From NCBI GenBank assembly GCA_902769805.1, contig CACXQL010000034.1, positions 1 to 32,726 on the forward strand: a stretch of 32,726 bases of DNA. The letters run 5' to 3'. The stretch is from an uncultured Prevotellaceae bacterium. GTDB taxonomy: Bacteria > Bacteroidota > Bacteroidia > Bacteroidales > Bacteroidaceae. Of the stretch, positions 1 through 6,039 are shown one piece after another. A program made the position numbers and the translations under genes. Each line of letters starts with the position of its first letter. Positions within the stretch are counted from its first letter, which is position 1. The notes under the pieces were generated by a model that ran no database searches, was not told the origin of the DNA, and saw only the letters and a program-made list of their open reading frames with translations.

Positions 1-135
1 TGTACAATAGGGCCAAGGCGCATGTCTTCAGAGCTAAACTACTATATGCGAACACTAAATGCACATATAATTATCACCCAAATTGACGCAGAACCAGAAA
101 ATCGCAAAAACATCTACTCTCCTAACTCAATGTGA
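1..135 (+). CDS. C-terminal end of an unidentified protein (partial)
   Basis: Frame 1 is open from the first base to TGA at 133-135 and would encode 44 residues, starting CTIGPRRMSSEL and ending NIYSPNSM. The composition is protein-like, with mixed charged, polar and hydrophobic residues and no low complexity. Another + frame is also open for about 90 bases, so the assignment rests on length and composition only. No family is recognised. It would converge on the RhuM-family gene. The 54 bases between the two stops hold a run of seven G at 158-164 and a TATATTTG string at 149-156, but no clear terminator hairpin. Confidence 0.4.
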   Translation, partial: CTIGPRRMSSELNYYMRTLNAHIIITQIDAEPENRKNIYSPNSM

Positions 136-189
136 CGCTATATATAGGTATATTTGTGGGGGGGCAGATAGAGGAAACAGTATCTTTAT

Positions 190-1065
190 TTAATCTTTCT
201 CTATCCTATTCAGTAGTTCCGATGCCATAATGTCGTGCAGCAGCGTAAAGGCAAACCATTTCTTTCCCAAATCCTTGAGAGAAGCCCCAATATGGTACAC
301 TTCATCATCAATCAATACGAATCTATCGTGTGACTTATTGAATGTCTTGATTTCTATTGGAGCGTATTGGACATTATGGCGATTAAGGTCTAACAATAAC
401 TGATGACTGATGTTTTGTGTGTAAATCGTTGCCGTTACATTGTCTACTCGCTTGTCCAACAATGAAAGCACTGTGTCATCGACATAGTTGTCAATCAGTA
501 CGACAGACTTTTTTGCTTTCCTGACTAAATCCGAAGCAAAGCGGTAGGCATCGAATATCTGCCCATCGTAAAAGATACCCTCAACTGGTGGCAAGGAAGT
601 GCGGACGAAGAAATCAACTTTGTTTTTCAACTCTTGTATCTCAATATCTTGTTTAACCACATGCTGTTCGAGGGATGCAATACGCGTATTAACAACATAA
701 CCACGTAACAGATAGTCTTTCAACACCTTGTTAGCCCATTGACGGAACATTGTGCCACGTTTTGACTTAACACGATAGCCAACAGATATGATAACATCAA
801 GATTATAGGCTATATATTCATACTCTTGATCACCGTCAGAACCCATATGTGCATATTTTGCACATGTGATATCTCGTTCCAATTCTCCTTCCTTATATAT
901 ATTGCGTATATGGCGACTTATTACAGTTCTGTCTTTATCAAACAACTCTGCCATTTGCTGCTGCGTCAGCCAAACGGTCTCATCACCCATCCGCACTTCC
1001 AGCCGAATAGTCTCATCCGGTTGGTACATCACAATCTCACCTGTTGATTTTTGTATCTCGTTCAT
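190..1065 (-). CDS. RhuM-family protein with C-terminal PLD-like domain
   Basis: A 291-residue protein. Residues about 15-125 match the RhuM family (named after a Salmonella pathogenicity-island protein): an N-terminal module with VWLTQQQMAELF, then DRTVISRHIRNI and YNLDVIISVGYRVKS, ending with FRQWANKVLKDYL. A short heptad-like segment follows (about 130-155). The C-terminal part (about 160-285) contains VVLIDNYVDD and SHDRFVLIDDEVYHIG, which resembles a phospholipase-D-like fold with HDRF where the classical HxK would be. A TTG at 1104 extends the frame but lies inside the -7 box, so the ATG at 1065 is chosen. The molecular function of RhuM proteins is not established. They often occur in mobile or restriction-modification neighbourhoods, and no such genes are visible here. 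Confidence 0.8.
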   Translation of the reverse strand: MNEIQKSTGEIVMYQPDETIRLEVRMGDETVWLTQQQMAELFDKDRTVISRHIRNIYKEGELERDITCAKYAHMGSDGDQEYEYIAYNLDVIISVGYRVKSKRGTMFRQWANKVLKDYLLRGYVVNTRIASLEQHVVKQDIEIQELKNKVDFFVRTSLPPVEGIFYDGQIFDAYRFASDLVRKAKKSVVLIDNYVDDTVLSLLDKRVDNVTATIYTQNISHQLLLDLNRHNVQYAPIEIKTFNKSHDRFVLIDDEVYHIGASLKDLGKKWFAFTLLHDIMASELLNRIEKD

Positions 1066-1101
1066 AATTATAGCTGAATAGTTGACAACTATTTCTGTAT
1101 G

Positions 1102-1132
1102 CAAAGGTACAAATTAGCGAGGAAAGTACAAA
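1102..1132 (-). promoter_or_regulatory. Promoter of the RhuM-family gene
   Basis: Read on the - strand there is TTTG (1129-1132), a 19-base spacer and TACCTTTG (1102-1109), an exact match to the Bacteroidota -33/-7 consensus. Transcription should start near 1097, giving a leader of about 30 bases before the ATG at 1065. This also rules out the upstream TTG start. Confidence 0.75.
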
Positions 1133-1237
1133 ATATAAGAGGAACTTTTTATATTTACTTTCGAGCGAGAGTACCTTCAAGGCTCCAAATGCGGTATGTA
1201 AAGCTTTAAAGCACGGATAAAAATGGGAGCTGTGAGG

Positions 1238-1325
1238 TTTCAGCTACAGCCGAAAGGTCTTGCACCTATAGGTGAAAGATCTTGCAGCTGCAGGTGAAAG
1301 GTCTTTCACCTATAGCTGAAAGATG
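1238..1325. repeat. Four tandem copies of a 22-bp palindromic repeat
   Basis: Four contiguous 22-base units occupy 1238-1259, 1260-1281, 1282-1303 and 1304-1325. Each begins TT(T/G)CA, has a symmetrical centre (CACCTATAGGTG in unit 2, CAGCTGCAGGTG in unit 3, CACCTATAGCTG in unit 4) and ends GAAAG(A/G)T(C/G). Each unit can fold on itself or pair with its neighbour. There are no spacers, so this is not a CRISPR. The stretch 1133-1513 contains no gene I can support, only this array, the pair of repeats at 1371-1429 and a terminator. Confidence 0.8.
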
Positions 1326-1370
1326 GAAAGGATGCTTCTTACTCCGCGAAAGTGCCGTTCTAACGCCCCG

Positions 1371-1429
1371 AAAGGAGGCACCTTTATCCCCGAAAACCCT
1401 ATGCAAACGACACAAAAGGAGGCACCTTT
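1371..1429. repeat. Two copies of a 15-bp imperfect palindrome
   Basis: The string AAAGGAGGCACCTTT occurs at 1371-1385 and again, identically, at 1415-1429. Each copy has 5-base arms (AAAGG/CCTTT) around AGGCA. The core AGG(A/C)GGCACCT is shared with repeats at 15507-15607. Confidence 0.75.
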
Positions 1430-1459
1430 CGGATATATGCCATCAGGAATATCATTACC

Positions 1460-1492
1460 AAAAAAGAAGGATTGCCTATGCAATCCTTCTTT
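1460..1492 (-). terminator. Rho-independent terminator of the phospho-sugar mutase gene
   Basis: Arms AAAGAAGGATTGC (1463-1475) and its exact complement (1480-1492) flank a 4-base loop. On the - strand the second arm runs into TTCTTTTTT. It lies about 20 bases beyond the stop codon at 1514. Confidence 0.9.
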
Positions 1493-1513
1493 CATCATCT
1501 TGTTCTTATTCTA

Positions 1514-3259
1514 TCAGTCGAGATTCAGGCTCTTCTTGATAGCTTCAATCTTGTCGTTGGCAGCTTTCATGCAGCGCTCATAGCAGCCGGCACACTTGAA
1601 GGTTGGATCCTTCACTTCCGTATAGAACTTAATCTTCGGCTCGGTACCAGAAGGACGGACAGAGACTTTCGTTCCGTCTTCGCAGAACCACTGGAGCACG
1701 TTGGAAGTGTCGGGCATGTCAAGTTTGGTGATATTACCCTGAGCATCCTTAGCCTCCAAGGTCTTGTAGTCTTTCCAAAGCACAATCTTTGAGCCACCCA
1801 ATTCCTTTGGCGGATTCTCGCGGAAGTCGGTCATCATCTGCTTGATCTCATCCTGACCAGTCTTACCTGGACGTACCACATTAATGGTAAATTCACGAGA
1901 GAAGCCATACTCTGCATAGATATCCATCAAAACATCATACAGTGTCTTGCCCTGATCCTTCGCCCAGGCTGCAATCTCACAGATAAGACAGATAGAGGCA
2001 GGAGCATCCTTGTCACGCACCTTATCGAAAGGCAAGAACCCGAAACTCTCCTCACCGCCACCGATATATTTCTGCTTACCCTCGGAGATCTTGATCTCGC
2101 GGGCTATCCACTTGAAGCCTGTATAGCAGTCGCGAATCTCCACATTGTTCTTCTTGGCAATCTCAGCAATCACTTCAGTGGTAACGATGGTCTTCACCAT
2201 GAACTCATTACCCTTCATCAGACCGAGTTTCTTGCGGTTGGTAATGATATACCAGGCGAAAATCATTGCAGTCTGGTTACCATTGATAATCTCCCACTCG
2301 CCCTTTGGATTACGAACAACGATGGCGAGACGGTCTGCATCGGGGTCGGTAGCCACTACGAGGTCGGCATTCAGGCGCGTACCAAGTTTCATGCCTAACG
2401 TCATTGCCTCGGCATTCTCTGGATTCGGAGAGATGACTGTGGGGAAGTTGCCGTCAACGACCATTTGCTCGGGAACGACATGGATATTCTGGAAGCCCCA
2501 AGAGCGGAGTGACATCGGGACGATATGGCGACCAGTACCATGCATGGCAGAATATACGATGTTCAAGTCTTTCTGCCGCAAGATGACATCCTGATCAATC
2601 ATTGCTTCCTTGATGGCTGCGATATAGTCCCAGTCCATCTCACCACCGATAATCTCAATGAGTTCCTTGTTACCCTCAAACTTTACGTCCTCTATCTTCA
2701 CCTTGTTCACCTCATCGATGATACCCACATCATGAGGAGCCAACACCTGTGCGCCATCATCCCAATAAGCCTTGTAGCCGTTATACTCACGGGGATTATG
2801 AGATGCTGTCACATTCACACCAGCCTGTGCACCCAACTGACGGATGGCAAAAGAGATCTCTGGTGTAGGACGGAGGCTCTCGAAAAGATAAACCTTAATG
2901 CCATTAGCCGAGAAGATATCAGCAACAGTCTCAGCAAACATACGTCCGTTGTTACGACAGTCATGACCTACCACAACAGAACGCGGCTTCCCTGCGAAAG
3001 CCTTGTTGATATAATTGGCAAAACCCTGTGTCGCCATGCCGACAATATACTTGTTCATACGATTCGTACCAGCACCCATGATGCCACGCAGACCACCTGT
3101 ACCAAACTCCAGGTTCTGATAGAAAGCGTCTACCAAAGCGGTCTTGTCGGGATTATCCAACATTGCCTGTACTTCCTTTCGTGTCTCCTCATCAAAGGCA
3201 GGAGAGAGCCATTCTTTCGCCCGTGCCTCGCACTGAGCAATCAGTTCGTTATTTTCCAT
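1514..3259 (-). CDS. Phospho-sugar mutase (phosphoglucomutase/phosphomannomutase)
   Basis: A cytosolic alpha-D-phosphohexomutase of 581 residues, the usual size for the long bacterial PgcA-type enzymes. It interconverts hexose 1- and 6-phosphates and so links glycolysis to sugar-nucleotide and glycogen synthesis. All four signature loops are present: TASHNP with the phosphorylated Ser153, the metal loop DPDADR (305-310), the sugar-binding loop GGGEESFGF (400-408) and the phosphate-binding loop RPSGTEPK (535-542). The ATG at 3259 follows a promoter about 50 bases upstream and the gene ends at its own strong terminator, so it is probably monocistronic. Whether glucose- or mannose-phosphate is the main substrate cannot be told from sequence. 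A cluster of Cys near the C-terminus (CAGCYERC) is uncommon but not diagnostic. Confidence 0.95.
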   Translation of the reverse strand: MENNELIAQCEARAKEWLSPAFDEETRKEVQAMLDNPDKTALVDAFYQNLEFGTGGLRGIMGAGTNRMNKYIVGMATQGFANYINKAFAGKPRSVVVGHDCRNNGRMFAETVADIFSANGIKVYLFESLRPTPEISFAIRQLGAQAGVNVTASHNPREYNGYKAYWDDGAQVLAPHDVGIIDEVNKVKIEDVKFEGNKELIEIIGGEMDWDYIAAIKEAMIDQDVILRQKDLNIVYSAMHGTGRHIVPMSLRSWGFQNIHVVPEQMVVDGNFPTVISPNPENAEAMTLGMKLGTRLNADLVVATDPDADRLAIVVRNPKGEWEIINGNQTAMIFAWYIITNRKKLGLMKGNEFMVKTIVTTEVIAEIAKKNNVEIRDCYTGFKWIAREIKISEGKQKYIGGGEESFGFLPFDKVRDKDAPASICLICEIAAWAKDQGKTLYDVLMDIYAEYGFSREFTINVVRPGKTGQDEIKQMMTDFRENPPKELGGSKIVLWKDYKTLEAKDAQGNITKLDMPDTSNVLQWFCEDGTKVSVRPSGTEPKIKFYTEVKDPTFKCAGCYERCMKAANDKIEAIKKSLNLD

Positions 3260-3309
3260 AATACGTTGTTATATTAGTTTGTTTTAGATTTACATACAAT
3301 ATTAGAATA

Positions 3310-3337
3310 CAAAGATAAGAAAAAAAACGAAAACAAA
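3310..3337 (-). promoter_or_regulatory. Promoter of the phospho-sugar mutase gene
   Basis: On the - strand TATCTTTG (3310-3317) is a perfect -7 box. The nearest TTTG (3334-3337) is 16 bases upstream, shorter than the usual 19-21, and lies inside the arm of the preceding gene's terminator. Confidence 0.6.
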
Positions 3338-3367
3338 CATCTTTGAAGTGTTTATTTTCGTTTTTTT
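3320..3367 (-). terminator. Terminator of the first TPR gene
   Basis: A-rich and T-rich arms, AAAAAACGAAAA (3321 on) and TTTTCGTTTTTT (to 3366), pair perfectly. They extend with one mismatch to AAACA/TGTTT around a loop near 3341-3346. On the - strand the hairpin ends in a T tract. It overlaps the promoter region of the next gene downstream (the mutase). Confidence 0.75.
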
Positions 3368-3371
3368 AGCA

Positions 3372-4577
3372 TTACAACGTCTTCATCACCTTGTCTATCT
3401 CCTCAAACTGCTTCCCCATATTCAAGTTCAGATAGATTCTGTAGAGTGCCGGAGCCCATTTGCGTTTCTCATCAGGAGCCAGTTGCCGATACTTCTCCAT
3501 ACGAGGAAGTGCCTCCATATACAACTGGTGTATCTGACTGCGGTATTGTCTCGGATTATCACGCTTGTCCAGTTCCAGCACCTGATTCAGCTTCGCCGTT
3601 GCTATATTGAAATAAGGTTCGGCAAGAGTGTCATTCTTGCTTATCAACTGCTCACTCAACTTCACACATTCGTCATAACGCTCCAGGTTCAACAGAGCCA
3701 CAGACTTTGCCAGCAGGAAGAGCTCTGTGTCAGGGTTTACCTTCAATGCCTGTTCCGCATATGCCAATGCTGAGTCAGGCTGGTTCTTTCCCTGGTAATA
3801 GTCAACCAGCCGCGGAAAGAAATATGGGAACTCCGGATAGGCGGCAAAACCCTGTTGCAGCATCTTGAGATAATCCGCCTCGTCATCTTGCCAATGATAC
3901 GCCTCACAGGCATACTGCATCGCATATTTTGCCCTTTCCTTATCTTTCACCGCCTCTTTGCAATAACGGAGGGTGCGTGAGGCATCCTGCATCTTATAGC
4001 CTGCGAAGGTCGCCCAATAGGCAGTCTCCGGCATACGAGTATCTTTCTTGCTATAGTCATAGCCTGTAAACAACGGCCACTGCCCTGCCTCCAGATAGGT
4101 CTCAAAGAAATCAAATGCTGTGGCATAGTCATTCTTGCGGAGGTAATACGTGCCTCCATAATAGAGGTTAGGACGCAAATGATCCAACAGTTCTGCATGG
4201 TCCTCGCGATAGTTCAGCTTCACCCTACCCTTCTCATCGGGCTGTGCATCCAGTGTGTCCAGCGTAGCACCGATGGCATATAGCTTTCGGGTGATATTGA
4301 AGAAAGCCGCGGTATCATATTTCTGTTTCAGATACAGTTTCTCATTGGCTACCTCATATTGCTTGGTGACAATCTGAAACCATGTCTGGTATATCTTATC
4401 ATTCTTCCGATTCTCTGGGTCCTTACTCAGCAAGTCTGTCATCAACATCTCCGCTTTGTCCAAGTTCTTCCCGCTCTTGATATATGTACGTGCCAGACTA
4501 AGCTCTTTCTTCTGAGCCATCACCGTCGTTGCCAACAGACAACACCCGGAAATCACAAGCCATCTACAGAAAGCCAT
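3372..4577 (-). CDS. Exported tetratricopeptide-repeat protein
   Basis: A 401-residue protein with an N-terminal signal peptide (about 1-21, ending TTVMAQ), so periplasmic or envelope-associated. The rest is helical with TPR-like units, clearest at about 265-345 (DSALAYAEQALKVNPDTELF followed by ALLNLERYDECVKLSEQLI). The middle has a KGRVKLNYR segment followed by YATAFDFFETYLEAGQWPLF, which parallels KGKVKPQF and ALKFWSAFLDSATDPLF in the second TPR protein (4801-6012). The two are therefore probably paralogues. TPR proteins scaffold protein-protein contacts; no partner can be named. The gene has a consensus promoter and its own terminator. Confidence 0.85.
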   Translation of the reverse strand: MAFCRWLVISGCCLLATTVMAQKKELSLARTYIKSGKNLDKAEMLMTDLLSKDPENRKNDKIYQTWFQIVTKQYEVANEKLYLKQKYDTAAFFNITRKLYAIGATLDTLDAQPDEKGRVKLNYREDHAELLDHLRPNLYYGGTYYLRKNDYATAFDFFETYLEAGQWPLFTGYDYSKKDTRMPETAYWATFAGYKMQDASRTLRYCKEAVKDKERAKYAMQYACEAYHWQDDEADYLKMLQQGFAAYPEFPYFFPRLVDYYQGKNQPDSALAYAEQALKVNPDTELFLLAKSVALLNLERYDECVKLSEQLISKNDTLAEPYFNIATAKLNQVLELDKRDNPRQYRSQIHQLYMEALPRMEKYRQLAPDEKRKWAPALYRIYLNLNMGKQFEEIDKVMKTL

Positions 4578-4636
4578 CTTCTATTACCTTATTTATATAT
4601 ATACCCTTAATGCCACTGATTAATACAATGACGCTG

Positions 4637-4667
4637 CAAAAGTACAAAATAAAATCCAATCTACAAA
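4637..4667 (-). promoter_or_regulatory. Promoter of the first TPR gene
   Basis: On the - strand TTTG (4664-4667), a 19-base spacer and TACTTTTG (4637-4644) fit the Bacteroidota consensus exactly. The leader to the ATG at 4577 is about 55 bases. Of the 4578-4800 gap, the rest holds only the terminator of the gene upstream. Confidence 0.75.
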
Positions 4668-4742
4668 GCCTTATACCATTATTGTGCCTCCTTCGGTGTC
4701 AGCCTTCTAACCCAATAGGGCGAAGACACAATACACTGATAC

Positions 4743-4773
4743 AAAAAAGAAGGTCTGACATCAGACCTTCTTT
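4743..4773 (-). terminator. Terminator of the gyrA-TPR transcription unit
   Basis: Perfect 13-bp arms AAAGAAGGTCTGA (4746-4758) and complement (4761-4773) enclose a 2-base loop. The - strand continues into a T-rich tail. It lies about 28 bases beyond the TPR stop codon. Confidence 0.9.
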
Positions 4774-4800
4774 ATATCATCACTATTAACAGGATATCTA

Positions 4801-6012
4801 TCAATGGGTGTCTGCCTCAGCAGCCTTTGTCCTGGCATCATCCTCGCCATACAGTCCGTAATATGCCTGATAGCGGTTGTAACCCCAGTTAGCCTGAGCC
4901 TTGTTCGGGTCGAGCTCTTTGGCCTTATCGAATGCCTGGATGGCATCCTCATAGAGGCTCTTACGCTTAGCAGCATCCTCTGTAGCACCAGCCTGTGCAC
5001 TCAGACAACTTCCAAGATAAGTCTGTACCACTGCATTTTCGGGATTAGCCGCAGCAGCCTTACGGAACCAATTCACAGCTTCCTCAGCATTATTTTCGGC
5101 AACAGCCATCATACCCTTATTGGCAAGAGCAGTCCAACTGTTGGGATACTTGGCAAGGTGATTGTCAAGGAGACTGGTCTGCGCTGCCTTATCCTTCATT
5201 CCGTCATACATACCAAAGAGGGCATCGAGAACTACGTCGTTCTCAGGATCCTGCTCATAGAGCCCCTTCAAGGTCTCAACGAACTGCAAGGAGTCTGCCT
5301 TGGTCTTCATGCTTGTGCGATGCATATAGAGCTTGAAGTTCAAAGCCTCTTTCTTCTGCTCGGGGTCCTGCATGGCGATATCGAAGTATCTGTTGGCACG
5401 CTCAATATCCTTTGCCTCATATGCATAGCGACCTGCGAAATATGCCACCTGTCCGATATATTCCTTCTCGGGCTCATGGTTCTGCTCTGCAAAGAGAGGA
5501 TCGGTAGCAGAATCCAGGAATGCACTCCAGAATTTCAGTGCGACACCATTACCATGCGACCTTGCAAGATCCTGTCCGAGGTTAACCAGATGGAAGCGTA
5601 CAGGCCAGATACGCTCGGCATTCTTCTTGTTGAACTGAGGCTTTACCTTACCTTTGGCATTGGGCAGCTGGTCGTACTTATTACACTCGATGGCTGCATT
5701 GATAGCGTAGCAGATAGCATTACCCAGTCCCAGCGTGTCATAGGCTTCCTCCTTACCAGTACCCAACTGTACATTAGCCTGGTTCTGAGCTATCGTACCT
5801 GTCTCCTTAGAGACTTTATCCATCGCCAGGTCAACCAGTTTATTGTAAGCGACTGCTTTTTCCTCATCATTGGCAAGCTGAGCTGTCTTCATCAACTGAG
5901 CGGCCTCTGCATAAGACTTCGCTTTCTTGATAGCCTTCAAAGCGTCACTGTCACCGGCAAAAGCGGTAGCACTTGCCACCAGCATCATTGCCATCATCAT
6001 TACTTTTTTCAT
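4801..6012 (-). CDS. Exported TPR protein downstream of gyrA
   Basis: A 403-residue protein with a Met-rich signal peptide (about 1-20, ASATAFAG) and several TPR-like helical pairs. The clearest is at about 305-385, with AEEAVNWFRKAAAANPENAVVQ and YEDAIQAFDKAKELDPNKAQA. Its start is 27 bases beyond the gyrA stop and no promoter or terminator separates them, so it is probably cotranscribed with gyrA. The middle resembles the adjacent TPR protein at 3372-4577. A periplasmic scaffold role is the safest description. A link with DNA topology is not implied, because the protein is exported. Confidence 0.88.
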   Translation of the reverse strand: MKKVMMMAMMLVASATAFAGDSDALKAIKKAKSYAEAAQLMKTAQLANDEEKAVAYNKLVDLAMDKVSKETGTIAQNQANVQLGTGKEEAYDTLGLGNAICYAINAAIECNKYDQLPNAKGKVKPQFNKKNAERIWPVRFHLVNLGQDLARSHGNGVALKFWSAFLDSATDPLFAEQNHEPEKEYIGQVAYFAGRYAYEAKDIERANRYFDIAMQDPEQKKEALNFKLYMHRTSMKTKADSLQFVETLKGLYEQDPENDVVLDALFGMYDGMKDKAAQTSLLDNHLAKYPNSWTALANKGMMAVAENNAEEAVNWFRKAAAANPENAVVQTYLGSCLSAQAGATEDAAKRKSLYEDAIQAFDKAKELDPNKAQANWGYNRYQAYYGLYGEDDARTKAAEADTH

Positions 6013-6039
6013 AAGCTTCTAATATTGGTTAAACTATAA

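Noticed and set aside
149-164. TATATTTG plus a run of seven G as a promoter or phase-variable tract
   Set aside because: It would transcribe only antisense into the RhuM-family gene and the G run lies outside any coding frame, so no function is supported.
1238-1325. Possible CRISPR array
   Set aside because: The 22-bp units are contiguous without spacers and no cas gene is present.
1282-1583. Several short frames across the repeat region before the mutase terminator
   Set aside because: They are made of the repeat units and terminator hairpin, with no start context or promoter, so they look non-coding.
4804-6039. A 411-codon open frame on the + strand opposite the second TPR gene
   Set aside because: The TPR frame has a signal peptide, TPR motifs and a terminator on its strand; the antisense frame has none and covers nearly the same span as a shadow.
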